The notes below the pieces were generated by a model. That model made no database searches. It saw nothing but the letters and a program-made list of their open reading frames with translations, and was not told the DNA's origin. A program made the translations under genes and the position numbers. Positions 51,510-60,451 of a stretch of DNA of 64,000 nucleotides are shown here, in pieces. Source of the stretch: Bacillus sp. AZ43 (GTDB lineage: Bacteria > Actinomycetota > Actinomycetes > Mycobacteriales > Geodermatophilaceae); NCBI GenBank assembly GCA_004570425.1, contig SPQJ01000015.1, forward strand, positions 18,799-82,798, given 5' to 3'. The number at the start of each line of letters is the position of its first letter. Within the stretch, counting starts at the first letter, position 1.

Positions 51510-52133
51510 ATGCCCACGCAGGCGAAGGCCGCGGTGATCGACGAGATCACCGAGCGGTTCCAGAACTCGAGTGCGGCGGTGCTCACCGAGTACCGCGGGC
51601 TGACCGTGGCGCAGCTGACCCAGCTGCGTCGTTCCCTCGGTGCGGGCAGCAGCTACGCCGTCGTCAAGAACACCCTGACGAAGCGGGCGGCGGACGAGGT
51701 CGGTTTCCCCGAGCTCGGCCCGCTGCTCAACGGCCCGACCGCCATCGCCTTCATCGAGGGTGACCCGGTCGAGGCCGCGAAGGCCATCCGCGACTTCGCG
51801 AAGGCCAACCCGCTGCTCGTCGTCAAGGGCGGTGTGGTCGACGGCCGCACCGTCGACGCCGCCGAGGTCACCCGCCTCGCCGACGTCGAGCCCCGCGACG
51901 TCCTGCTGGCCAAGCTGGCCGGCGCGATGAAGGGCAACCTGACCAAGGCCGCCGGGCTCTTCCAGGCCCCGCTGTCCCAGGTCGCCCGTCTCGCCGCGGC
52001 GCTGCAGGAGAAGAAGCCCGCCGAGGCTGCTGCTCCCGAGGCGCCCGCCGCCGAGGCTCCCGCCTCGGACGAGACCGCTGCTGCTGACACCACCCCCGAC
52101 ACCGCTGCCGCCGACGCGGCCGGCGACGACTGA
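51510..52133 (+). CDS. rplJ: 50S ribosomal protein L10
   Basis: A 207-residue base of the L7/L12 stalk. Features: [43 protein letters not shown]. The C-terminal helices that dock L12 are followed by an alanine-, glutamate- and threonine-rich tail of about 40 residues. GAGGAGG precedes the ATG. Confidence 0.97.
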   Translation: MPTQAKAAVIDEITERFQNSSAAVLTEYRGLTVAQLTQLRRSLGAGSSYAVVKNTLTKRAADEVGFPELGPLLNGPTAIAFIEGDPVEAAKAIRDFAKANPLLVVKGGVVDGRTVDAAEVTRLADVEPRDVLLAKLAGAMKGNLTKAAGLFQAPLSQVARLAAALQEKKPAEAAAPEAPAAEAPASDETAAADTTPDTAAADAAGDD

Positions 52134-52150
52134 ACCCTAAGGAGATAGAC

Positions 52151-52546
52151 ATGGCCAAGCTGTCCACTGCGGACCTGCTCGACGCGTTCAAGGAGATGAC
52201 CCTCCTCGAGCTGTCCGACTTCGTGAAGCAGTTCGAGGAGACCTTCGAGGTCACCGCCGCTGCCCCCGTGGCCGTCGCGGCCGCCCCGGCCGCCGGTGGC
52301 GGCGCCGGCGGTGGCGACGACGCCGCTGCCGAGCAGGACGAGTTCGACGTCATCCTCGAGAACGCCGGTGACAAGAAGATCCAGGTCATCAAGGAGGTGC
52401 GCGGCCTGACCTCGCTCGGCCTCAAGGAGGCCAAGGACCTGGTCGACAACGCGCCGAAGCCGGTCCTGGAGAAGGTCGCCAAGGACGCCGCCGAGAAGGC
52501 CAAGGCCGCTCTCGAGGGCGCCGGCGCCACCGTCACCGTCAAGTGA
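52151..52546 (+). CDS. rplL: 50S ribosomal protein L7/L12
   Basis: A 131-residue stalk protein. The N-terminal dimerisation helix ([20 protein letters not shown]) is linked by an Ala/Gly-rich hinge to the C-terminal factor-binding domain ([20 protein letters not shown]). AAGGAGAT precedes the ATG. In most actinobacteria rpoB follows; here an mce locus does. Confidence 0.98.
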   Translation: MAKLSTADLLDAFKEMTLLELSDFVKQFEETFEVTAAAPVAVAAAPAAGGGAGGGDDAAAEQDEFDVILENAGDKKIQVIKEVRGLTSLGLKEAKDLVDNAPKPVLEKVAKDAAEKAKAALEGAGATVTVK

Positions 52547-52636
52547 AGCACCCCGTCCTCCCCACCCTTCGCTAGCTCAGGGCGGGACCCGGGACGGGTC
52601 GTTCCATCGCGTCACCTCGCGGCTCCGCCGCGACCA

Positions 52637-52666
52637 GGGGCCGTCCTCCTCCGGGAGGGCGGCCCC
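52637..52666 (+). terminator. Terminator after rplL
   Basis: GGGGCCGTCCTCC pairs with GGGAGGGCGGCCCC (one bulge) around a short loop, 90 bases after the rplL stop. Confidence 0.6.
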
Positions 52667-52726
52667 TGTGGCGTCCTCCGGCCGGGCGACGCCTCCGTCC
52701 CTTCCGGGGGGTGCATGGAGATCCGG

Positions 52727-52745
52727 GTCACGCAAAACCCGTGAC
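52727..52745. promoter_or_regulatory. Inverted repeat upstream of the mce locus, possible operator
   Basis: GTCACG-CAAAACC-CGTGAC is a perfect 6-bp inverted repeat. A second weaker one, ACAC-N8-GTGT, follows within a few bases (52746-52761). Both are well placed for a regulator of the mce operon. No regulator gene of the mce type is in the window. Confidence 0.4.
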
Positions 52746-52904
52746 ACACGTAACCTGGTGTCCGTTCGGTCGTTACTCGTCAGTAGTAGTCGCCGTGGGG
52801 CGTTCCGGATGCGGATCGGCCCGCGGCGTCGCACACTGCCGGGGCTCGTCGATGCGACGGGGCGGGGACCCGGCAACGCAGCCGGAGCGGAGGGGCAGGC
52901 AGTC

Positions 52905-54077
52905 GTGGGCGTCGCGGTAGAGGTCGAAGGGCTGACCAAGTCGTTCGGGAGCCAGAACATCTGGAGCGACGTCACCCTGACCTTGCCGCCGGGTGAGATC
53001 TCCGTGCTCCTCGGCCCCTCGGGCACCGGCAAGTCGGTGTTCCTGAAGTCGCTGGTGGGTCTGCTCAAGCCCGAGAAGGGCTCGATCGTCATCAACGACA
53101 CCGACATCTGCCGGACCAGCGAGCACAACCTCTACGAGGTGCGGAAGCTCTTCGGCGTGCTCTTCCAGGACGGCGCCCTCTTCGGGTCGATGAACCTCTT
53201 CGACAACATCGCCTTCCCGCTGCGCGAGCACACGAAGAAGAGCGAGTCGGAGATCAAGAAGATCGTCCTCGAGAAGATGGACATGGTCGGTCTGCAGGGC
53301 GCCGAAGGGAAGCTCCCCGGCGAGATCTCCGGCGGTATGCGCAAGCGCGCCGGCCTGGCCCGCGCGCTGGTGCTCGACCCCGAGATCATCCTGTTCGACG
53401 AGCCGGACTCCGGCCTGGACCCGGTCCGCGTGGCCTACCTCAACCAGCTCATCGTCGACCTCAACGCCCAGATCGACGCCACGTTCCTGATCGTCACGCA
53501 CGACATCGGCACCGCCCGCACCGTGCCCGACAACCTGGGCCTGCTGTTCCGCCGCAACCTGGTCATGTTCGGCCCGCGCGAGCAGCTGCTCACCTCGCAG
53601 GAGCCCGTCGTCCGGCAGTTCCTCAACGGCCGGCGCGAGGGGCCGATCGGCATGAGCGAGGAGAAGGACGTCGCCCAGGTGGAGGCCGAGATGGCCGCCC
53701 TGGAGGCGCGTGGCGGCGACGCGCACAACGGCGTCGGCCCCAAGGGCGCCACCGGTGGCGACGCCGTCCCGCCGCAGCTCACGCCCACGGAGGGCCTGCC
53801 GGAGCGGAAGGCCGAGCGGCGCCGCCAGGAGCGGGTGGCCCGCATGCTGCACGAGTTCGACGAGGACACCCAGGCCGCCATCCGCAAGTCCCTGCCCGAG
53901 GACCTGCTGGCGATGGCCGACTCCGGCGCCTTCACCCCGACCCCGGGCTCCGGTGGCCGGCACTGGGCTCCGGACGCGGACGCCGCCGGGTCCCCGGACG
54001 GCGACGCCGAGCCCGTCGGGGCGGGCTCCCCGGGCGCCGGCACCGCCACCCTGCGACGGAAGCGCGGCAGGCGGTGA
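52905..54077 (+). CDS. mkl: Mce-associated ABC transporter ATPase (Mkl/MceG)
   Basis: Cytosolic ATPase that energises Mce lipid import with the YrbE permeases. The 390-residue protein closely follows M. tuberculosis Mkl: VEVEGLTKSFGSQNIW, Walker A GPSGTGKSVFLKSL (about residues 36-49), Q-loop LFQDGALFGSMNLFDN, signature ISGGMRKRAGLARAL, Walker B EIILFDEPDSGLDPVR and H-loop VTHDI. The C-terminal extension after about 240 contains VVRQFLNGRREGPIGMSEEKD, the Mkl-specific part, and a long disordered tail. Its stop overlaps the first yrbE gene (GTGA). Confidence 0.94.
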   Translation: MGVAVEVEGLTKSFGSQNIWSDVTLTLPPGEISVLLGPSGTGKSVFLKSLVGLLKPEKGSIVINDTDICRTSEHNLYEVRKLFGVLFQDGALFGSMNLFDNIAFPLREHTKKSESEIKKIVLEKMDMVGLQGAEGKLPGEISGGMRKRAGLARALVLDPEIILFDEPDSGLDPVRVAYLNQLIVDLNAQIDATFLIVTHDIGTARTVPDNLGLLFRRNLVMFGPREQLLTSQEPVVRQFLNGRREGPIGMSEEKDVAQVEAEMAALEARGGDAHNGVGPKGATGGDAVPPQLTPTEGLPERKAERRRQERVARMLHEFDEDTQAAIRKSLPEDLLAMADSGAFTPTPGSGGRHWAPDADAAGSPDGDAEPVGAGSPGAGTATLRRKRGRR

Positions 54078-54889
54078 CGGCCACCGACAAGCCGAAGGCC
54101 CCCGGTCTGTTCGACGGGAAGTTCTCGCCGACGCGCCCGCTGGCCGTCAGCGGCAACCTGTTCGCCTTCGCGCTCGACGTCCTGAAGGCGCTGCCGAAGC
54201 GGCCGTTCCAGGTCCGCGAGTTCATCCAGCAGGCGTGGTTCGTCGCGAGCGTCACGATCATCCCGACCGCGCTCGTCGCCATCCCGTTCGGCGCGGTCAT
54301 CGCGCTGCAGCTGGGCTCGCTGACCCGTCAGCTGGGCGCCCAGTCCTTCACCGGTGCCGCCTCGGTCCTGGCGGTCCTGCGCGAGGCCAGCCCCATCGTG
54401 ACCGCGCTGCTCATCGCCGGGGCCGGCGGCTCGGCGATCTGCGCCGACCTCGGCGCCCGCAAGATCCGCGACGAGATCGACGCGATGGAGGTGCTGGGCA
54501 TCAGCCCGATCCAGCGCCTGGTCGTGCCCCGGGTCCTGGCCGCGATGCTCGTCGCCGTCCTGCTCAACGGGCTCGTGAGCGTCGTCGGCACGGCGGGCGG
54601 CTACTTCTTCAACGTCGTGCTGCAGGGCGGGACACCGGGCGCCTATCTCGCGTCGTTCAGCGCGCTGGCCCAGATCGAGGACTTCTGGGCCTCGGAGACC
54701 AAGGCGCTCGTGTTCGGGCTCATCGCCGGCATCGTCGCGTCCTACAAGGGCCTGAACGCCGGGGGCGGGCCGAAGGGCGTCGGTGACGCGGTGAACCAGT
54801 CCGTCGTCATCACGTTCATCCTGCTGTTCGCCGTGAACCTGGTGATGACGGCGATCTACTTCCAGCTCGTCCCGCCGAAGGGGCAGTGA
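54074..54889 (+). CDS. yrbEA: YrbE/MlaE-type permease A
   Basis: Integral membrane permease of 271 residues with five to six TM helices. The cytoplasmic coupling loop to the ATPase is RKIRDEIDAMEVLGISPIQR (about residues 133-152). IVTALLIAGAGGSAICADLG precedes it. It forms a heterodimer with YrbEB in the Mce importer. Confidence 0.94.
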   Translation: MTATDKPKAPGLFDGKFSPTRPLAVSGNLFAFALDVLKALPKRPFQVREFIQQAWFVASVTIIPTALVAIPFGAVIALQLGSLTRQLGAQSFTGAASVLAVLREASPIVTALLIAGAGGSAICADLGARKIRDEIDAMEVLGISPIQRLVVPRVLAAMLVAVLLNGLVSVVGTAGGYFFNVVLQGGTPGAYLASFSALAQIEDFWASETKALVFGLIAGIVASYKGLNAGGGPKGVGDAVNQSVVITFILLFAVNLVMTAIYFQLVPPKGQ

Positions 54890-55755
54890 TGGCCCTTCTG
54901 TCACCCACCGACCGGATCCGGGTCGGGCTGCGCCGCCTCAAGCGGGTGTACCGCAAGCCCCTGGGGACCCTGGACGACCTCGGCGAGCAGCTCGGTTTCT
55001 ACGGGCGGGCGCTGGCGTGGACCCCGCGCACCGTGCGGCGGTACAAGAAGGAGACCGGCCGCCTGCTGGCCGAGGTGACCTTCGGCACCGGCGCGCTGGC
55101 GGTCATCGGCGGCACGGTCGGCGTGATCGCGGCCCTGTCGTTCTTCACCGGGTCCGCCGTGGGCCTGCAGGGCTACGCCGCCCTCGACCAGCTGGGCACC
55201 TCCGCGTTCACCGGCTTCCTCTCGGCGTACTTCAACACCCGGGAGATCGCCCCGCTGGTCGCCGGCGTCGCGCTGTCGGCCACGGTCGGCTGCGGCTTCA
55301 CCGCGCAGATCGGCGCCATGCGCATCAACGAGGAGATCGACGCCCTCGAGGTGATGGGCGTGCCCTCGCTGCCGTTCCTGGTGACCACCCGCATCATCGC
55401 CGGGTTCATCGCCGTCGTCCCGCTCTACGTGCTGGGTCTGCTCACCAGCTACTTCGCGACCCGCACCATCGTCACGCAGGCGTACGGGCAGTCGGCGGGC
55501 ACCTACGACCACTACTTCAACCTGTTCCTGCCACCCGAGGACGTGCTCTGGTCGTTCCTCAAGGTGCTGGTGTTCTCGGTCGTGGTCATCCTGACCCACT
55601 GCTACTACGGCTACCGGGCCAGCGGAGGCCCGTCGGGCGTGGGCATGGCGGTCGGCCGCGCGGTGCGCTTCTCCATCGTGGCGATCAACGTCATCGACCT
55701 GTTCCTGTCCCTGGCCATCTGGGGATCGACGACGACCGTCCGGATCGCGGGGTGA
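54889..55755 (+). CDS. yrbEB: YrbE/MlaE-type permease B
   Basis: Second permease, 288 residues. The coupling loop is MRINEEIDALEVMGVPSLPF. The first 45 residues are basic and cytosolic (SPTDRIRVGLRRLKRVYRK). ATG 54889 overlaps the previous stop by one base; GTG 54886 would add one residue. Confidence 0.94.
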   Translation: MALLSPTDRIRVGLRRLKRVYRKPLGTLDDLGEQLGFYGRALAWTPRTVRRYKKETGRLLAEVTFGTGALAVIGGTVGVIAALSFFTGSAVGLQGYAALDQLGTSAFTGFLSAYFNTREIAPLVAGVALSATVGCGFTAQIGAMRINEEIDALEVMGVPSLPFLVTTRIIAGFIAVVPLYVLGLLTSYFATRTIVTQAYGQSAGTYDHYFNLFLPPEDVLWSFLKVLVFSVVVILTHCYYGYRASGGPSGVGMAVGRAVRFSIVAINVIDLFLSLAIWGSTTTVRIAG

Positions 55756-55762
55756 GGCGACC

Positions 55763-57130
55763 ATGAGCAGGAAGATCCGCATCCGCATCCAGGGGCTGGC
55801 GTTCCTCGTCGTCCTCGCCCTGCTCCTGGGTCTGGCGGTGGCCCAGTACAACAAGGTGTTCACAGACGTGGCCCGGGTGACCCTGGAGACCGACACCGTG
55901 GGCAACCAGCTGCAGGAGGCCTCCGACGTCAAGGTCCGCGGGGTGATCGTCGGCGAGGTGCGCGACGTGCAGGCCGACGTCGACGGCGCCACCATCGACC
56001 TGGCGATCAAGCCGGAGTACCTCGAGCAGATCCCGGCCGACGTCTCCGCGCGCCTGCTGCCCAAGACCCTGTTCGGCGAGCGCTACGTGTCGCTCGAGAT
56101 CGACGAGAGCCCCGCCCAGGAGCGGCTCGCCGACGGCGACGTGATCGGCCAGGACCGCACCCGGAACGCGATCGAGCTGCAGCGCGTCATCGACGACCTG
56201 CTCCCGCTGCTGCAGGCCGTGGAACCGCAGGACCTCAGCTACACCCTGGGCGCGGTCGCCGACGCCCTGCGCGGCAGCGGCGACGACCTGGGCGCCAACC
56301 TGGCGGCGACCGGCCGGTACATCGGCGAGCTCAACACCGTCCTGCCGGAGCTGCAGGAGGACATCTCGCTGCTGGCCGACTTCGCCGACACCTACGACGC
56401 CGCCGCCGACGACCTGCTCGGCGTCCTCGACAACCTCGCGGTCACCAACACCACGCTGGTGGACCAGCAGGAGCAGCTGCGCCGCACGTTCACCGTCGGC
56501 GACAGCGCGGCCGCGGTCACCGCCGGGTTCCTCGAGACCAACGAGGGGACGATCATCTCGGTGGCGGAGAGCTCGCGCCCCGTCCTCGGCGTCCTCGCCC
56601 GGTACTCGCCGAGCTACCCGTGCATCCTCGAGGGCCTGACCCGCGCCGCCCCGCTGACGACGGAGTCGTTCGGCGGCGACGGCGACCCGGCGCTGAACCT
56701 GAACATCACCGTCGTCTTCCCGCCGCGCAACCCCTACGTGCCGGGCGACCAGCCGGAGTACCTCGACCAGTCCGGCCCCGACTGCCAGGGTCTCGCCGAC
56801 ATCGACGGGCTCATGGCCGCCGCCCCCAACGGGGAGTACTACTGCCCGACCCCGCCTGCCGACGGCGTCGACTCGGCCGACAACCCGGTCACCGGGAACC
56901 CGGTCTGCCTCGGCGGCAGCGGCCCGGACGACGTCCCGCCCGGCGCCGGCAACCCCAATCCGCAGGACGGGGAGGCGCTGCCCTACAACCTGGCCGGATC
57001 GACAGCGGAACTGGATTTCGTGCGCAGCATCCTCGGTTACCAGACCGGCCGCGAGCCGGGGTCGGTGTCGGACCTGTCGGCGAGCGCGCTGGCGCCCCTC
57101 CTCCGCGGGACGCAGGTGAGCCTCCGATGA
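55763..57130 (+). CDS. mceA: Mce family protein A
   Basis: A 455-residue exported substrate-binding subunit of the lipid importer. One TM anchor (residues 10-28), an MCE/MlaD domain (about 35-115: VKVRGVIVGEVRDVQ, LLPKTLFGERYVSLEI), a long helical region that forms the needle with MceB-F, and a cysteine-containing C-terminal domain (YPCILEGL, DCQGLAD, YYCPTPP). The substrate is probably a lipid, but the sequence does not tell which. Confidence 0.92.
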   Translation: MSRKIRIRIQGLAFLVVLALLLGLAVAQYNKVFTDVARVTLETDTVGNQLQEASDVKVRGVIVGEVRDVQADVDGATIDLAIKPEYLEQIPADVSARLLPKTLFGERYVSLEIDESPAQERLADGDVIGQDRTRNAIELQRVIDDLLPLLQAVEPQDLSYTLGAVADALRGSGDDLGANLAATGRYIGELNTVLPELQEDISLLADFADTYDAAADDLLGVLDNLAVTNTTLVDQQEQLRRTFTVGDSAAAVTAGFLETNEGTIISVAESSRPVLGVLARYSPSYPCILEGLTRAAPLTTESFGGDGDPALNLNITVVFPPRNPYVPGDQPEYLDQSGPDCQGLADIDGLMAAAPNGEYYCPTPPADGVDSADNPVTGNPVCLGGSGPDDVPPGAGNPNPQDGEALPYNLAGSTAELDFVRSILGYQTGREPGSVSDLSASALAPLLRGTQVSLR

Positions 57131-58191
57131 AGGGACAGCTCCGGGGCGTGGTGGGCCCCCTCGTCAAGCTCATCGTCTTCGCGATGGTGACGATCCTGGC
57201 CAGCTACGTGCTGATCTCGACGATCACCAACACCGGCGCCGGCGAGCAGGTCGCCTACCGGGCGGAGTTCACCGACGTGGCCGGCCTCGTCGAGGGCGAC
57301 GAGGTGCGGATCGCCGGGGTGCGCGTCGGCCAGGTGACCGGCATCGGCCTGGCCGAGGGCGCCGACCGGCCGGTGGCCTCGGTGGAGCTGGAGGTGTCGC
57401 GCGACGTGCCGCTGCCCGCGAGCGTCGAGGCGACCATCCGCTACCGGAACCTGGTCGGGCAGCGCTACATCGCGCTCACCGACGCCGAGGGCTCGGCGGG
57501 GGAGACCCTCGACGAGGGCGCGGTGATCCCGCTGGCGCAGACCACCCCGGCGCTGGACCTGACCACGCTGTTCGGCGGGTTCCAGCCGCTGCTGCAGGCG
57601 TTGTCACCGGCCGACATGAACCGGCTGTCCTACGAGATCATCCAGGTCTTCCAGGGCGAGGGAGGCACCGTCCAGAGCCTGCTCTCGCACGTGGCCTCGC
57701 TGAGCGACTCCCTGGCCGACAAGGACGCCGTCATCGGCAGCATGATCGACAACCTGACCACGGTGATGAACACGGTGGCCGACCGCGACCAGCAGCTGTC
57801 CGACCTCGTGGTGAGCCTGCAGCAGTTCGTCACCGGCCTGGCCGGCGACCGAGAGGCCATCTTCGACTCGCTGCAGACCATCGACACCCTGGCGGCGACG
57901 ACCACCGACTTCCTCGCCGACGTCCGTCCCCCGCTGGCGGCCGACATCCGGGCGCTCGGCGAGCTCTCGGGCAACCTCGCCGCCGACGGCGACAAGGTCG
58001 AGCGCTTCCTGCAGCTGTCCCCGGTGAAGATCGACCTGATCACCCGCACCGCGATCAACGGGAGCTGGTTCAACTTCTACATGTGCGCCGCCGGCGGCAC
58101 CGTCGCGCTGCCCGGTGACCCGGTGGGGCCCGACGGCGAGCCGATCGGTACGCAGTTCCGCTTCGACAGCGGAGCGGAGGGGTGCAGCTGA
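57127..58191 (+). CDS. mceB: Mce family protein B
   Basis: A 354-residue Mce subunit with one TM anchor (about 12-32), an MCE domain (VAGLVEGDEVRIAGVRVGQV, RYRNLVGQRYIAL), a helical needle region and a short C-terminal part with two cysteines. It overlaps mceA (ATGA) and touches mceC. Confidence 0.92.
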   Translation: MKGQLRGVVGPLVKLIVFAMVTILASYVLISTITNTGAGEQVAYRAEFTDVAGLVEGDEVRIAGVRVGQVTGIGLAEGADRPVASVELEVSRDVPLPASVEATIRYRNLVGQRYIALTDAEGSAGETLDEGAVIPLAQTTPALDLTTLFGGFQPLLQALSPADMNRLSYEIIQVFQGEGGTVQSLLSHVASLSDSLADKDAVIGSMIDNLTTVMNTVADRDQQLSDLVVSLQQFVTGLAGDREAIFDSLQTIDTLAATTTDFLADVRPPLAADIRALGELSGNLAADGDKVERFLQLSPVKIDLITRTAINGSWFNFYMCAAGGTVALPGDPVGPDGEPIGTQFRFDSGAEGCS

Positions 58192-59222
58192 TGGCCCGCG
58201 AGTCCAAGCCGTTCCGCGACCGGAACCCGGTGACCATCGGGGCGGTCAGCCTCAGCGTCATCGCGCTGTTGCTGTTCCTGGCGTTCAACGCCCAGTCGCT
58301 GCCGCTGATCGGCGGCGGCACCGTCTACACGGCGAAGTTCTCGGAGGCCGCCGGCCTGCAGCCCGACGACGTGGTGCGGGTCGCCGGCGTCAAGGTCGGC
58401 ACGGTGGAGAACCTGAAGCTGGAGGACGGCGCGGTCACCGTCGAGTTCCGGGTGAAGGACGCCTTCGTCGGAGACCGCTCCGAGGCGGCCATCAAGATCG
58501 AGACGGTGCTGGGCGCCAAGTACCTGGCGCTCGTGCCGCGGGGGTCCGACCCGCTCGACCCCGAGCAGGCCATCCCGGTCGAGCGGACCGCCTCGCCCTA
58601 CGACGTCGTCGAGGCGTTCGCGGACCTGTCGACGACGGTCGAGCAGCTGGACACCCAGCAGCTGGCCAGCTCCTTCGAGGTGCTGGCGGAGACCTTCGCC
58701 GACACCCCCGACGAGGTGCGCACGTCGCTGCAGGGCCTGGCGCGGCTGTCGGACACGATCGCCTCGCGCGACCAGCAGCTCCAGCAGCTGCTGTCGGCCA
58801 CCCGGCAGGTGACCCAGGTGCTGGCCGACCGCAACGGCGAGTTCACCCAGCTCATCCTCGACTCCAACACCCTGCTCACCGAGGTGCAGGAGCGCCGGGC
58901 GCTGATCGACTCGATCCTGACCAACGTCCAGCAGCTGGCGACGCAGCTGTCGGGGCTGGTGGCCGACAACCGGGAGGCGCTGACCCCGACCCTGCAGCAG
59001 CTGTCCACGGTCACCGACATCCTCAGCCGCAACCGGGCCGCGCTGTCGGAGACGGTGAACAACTTCGCGCCGTTCGTCCGGGTGTTCGCCAACACGCTCG
59101 GCAACGGCCGCTGGTTCGACAGCTTCGTCAACGACCTGCTCCCCACCGTGCTGGGGTCGGTGGTCTGCGGCGGCGTCGAGCAGAGCCCCCTGCCGGTCGG
59201 CTGTTCGGAGGAGACGGGATGA
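58191..59222 (+). CDS. mceC: Mce family protein C
   Basis: A 343-residue Mce subunit. The TM anchor is SLSVIALLLFLAFNA, and the MCE domain includes EAAGLQPDDVVRVAGVKVG and IKIETVLGAKYLAL. The helical part has coiled-coil character (DQQLQQLLSATRQVTQVLAD). ATG 58191 is preceded by GGAGGGG at 8 bases; GTG 58182 is an alternative that would overlap mceB. Confidence 0.92.
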   Translation: MARESKPFRDRNPVTIGAVSLSVIALLLFLAFNAQSLPLIGGGTVYTAKFSEAAGLQPDDVVRVAGVKVGTVENLKLEDGAVTVEFRVKDAFVGDRSEAAIKIETVLGAKYLALVPRGSDPLDPEQAIPVERTASPYDVVEAFADLSTTVEQLDTQQLASSFEVLAETFADTPDEVRTSLQGLARLSDTIASRDQQLQQLLSATRQVTQVLADRNGEFTQLILDSNTLLTEVQERRALIDSILTNVQQLATQLSGLVADNREALTPTLQQLSTVTDILSRNRAALSETVNNFAPFVRVFANTLGNGRWFDSFVNDLLPTVLGSVVCGGVEQSPLPVGCSEETG

Positions 59223-60451
59223 GCGGCTCCCTGCAGCGCGGCGTGGCCATCGCCGCCGCCGTCGTGCTCCTGGCGGCCCTGGGCTGGACGGTGCTCCGCC
59301 CGGCGGGCCAGTACCGCGTGACGGCGTACTTCACCGGGACGGTCGGTCTCTACGAGGGCTCCGGGGTGAGCATCCTCGGCATCGACGTCGGCGACGTCAC
59401 CGAGATCACCGCCCTCGGCGACCGGGTGCGCGTCGAGATGGAGATCGACGACGACTACGACATCCCGGCCGACGCCCAGGCCGTCGTCCTGGCGCCGTCG
59501 CTGGTCTCGGACCGGTACGTGCAGTTCGCCCCGGTGTACTCCGGCGGGCCGACGCTGGAGGACGGCGCCGAGATCCCGCTGGACCGCACCGCCACCCCCG
59601 TCGAGCTGGACCAGGTCTACTCCGCGCTCGACGAGCTGTCGGCCGCCCTCGGCCCCGACGGGGCGAACGCGAACGGGGCGCTGTCCGACCTCGTGGACGT
59701 CGGCGCGGCCAACCTCGACGGCAACGGCGAGGCGCTGAACCGGACGCTGACCGGCTTCTCGCAGGCCGTGGAGACGCTGGCCACCAACCGCGATGACCTC
59801 TTCTCCTCCCTGGAGAACCTCCAGACGTTCACCACGGCCTTGGCCACGGTCGACGCGCAGGTCGGCCAGTTCAACCAGAACCTCGCCGAGGTCTCGGCGC
59901 TGCTGGCCAGCGAGCGGGAGGACCTCGCCGCCGCCGTCCGGCTGCTGACCCAGGCGCTCGGCGACGTCGCCGGGTTCATCCGGGACAACCAGACGCTGCT
60001 GTCGACCAACGTCAACCGGCTCGCCGACGTCACCCTCTCGCTGGTGCAGCAGCGCGTGGCGCTCGCCGAGGCGATCGACGTGGCGCCCGCCGCCCTCGGG
60101 AACCTGGCCCACGCCTACAACCCCGACTACGGCACGCTCGACACCCGGGACAACAGCCTGGGCGCGGCGAACGCGGAGGTCCTCGTGTGCGGTGCGCTGG
60201 CCCAGCTCGGGCGCATCGAGCTGCAGCTGCCGGTGCCGACGCCGGAGATCCCGCTGGTGCCGACGACGATCGACACGATCTGCTCCCGGCTGCTCTCCGG
60301 CGACGCGAACGCCGACGGCAGCCTGGACGACCTCAACGGCAACGACCGGCCCGACTTCGAGGAGCTGCGCGAGCTGCTCCTCGGCGGCGGCGGGGGCGGG
60401 TCCTCCCCGCTCCCGGTCGGCCTGCCGGCGATCACGGGGGTGTCGGAATGA
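59219..60451 (+). CDS. mceD: Mce family protein D
   Basis: A 410-residue Mce subunit. One TM anchor (about 7-24), MCE domain with YEGSGVSILGIDVGDVTEI and VLAPSLVSDRYVQFAP, helical needle region, and a C-terminal domain with two cysteines (VLVCGALAQ, DTICSRLL). Near residue 363 a DANADGSLDDLNGNDRPDF stretch resembles a dockerin or EF-hand-like calcium loop. Confidence 0.92.
   Translation: MSGSLQRGVAIAAAVVLLAALGWTVLRPAGQYRVTAYFTGTVGLYEGSGVSILGIDVGDVTEITALGDRVRVEMEIDDDYDIPADAQAVVLAPSLVSDRYVQFAPVYSGGPTLEDGAEIPLDRTATPVELDQVYSALDELSAALGPDGANANGALSDLVDVGAANLDGNGEALNRTLTGFSQAVETLATNRDDLFSSLENLQTFTTALATVDAQVGQFNQNLAEVSALLASEREDLAAAVRLLTQALGDVAGFIRDNQTLLSTNVNRLADVTLSLVQQRVALAEAIDVAPAALGNLAHAYNPDYGTLDTRDNSLGAANAEVLVCGALAQLGRIELQLPVPTPEIPLVPTTIDTICSRLLSGDANADGSLDDLNGNDRPDFEELRELLLGGGGGGSSPLPVGLPAITGVSE

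Larger units (their letters stand above)
52547..52904. other. Non-coding stretch between rplL and mkl
   Basis: The stretch holds the rplL terminator, a 19-bp inverted repeat (52727-52745) and no convincing reading frame. A start upstream of GTG 52905 (for example ATG 52809) would extend the ATPase into this DNA, but M. tuberculosis Mkl favours the shorter form. Confidence 0.6.
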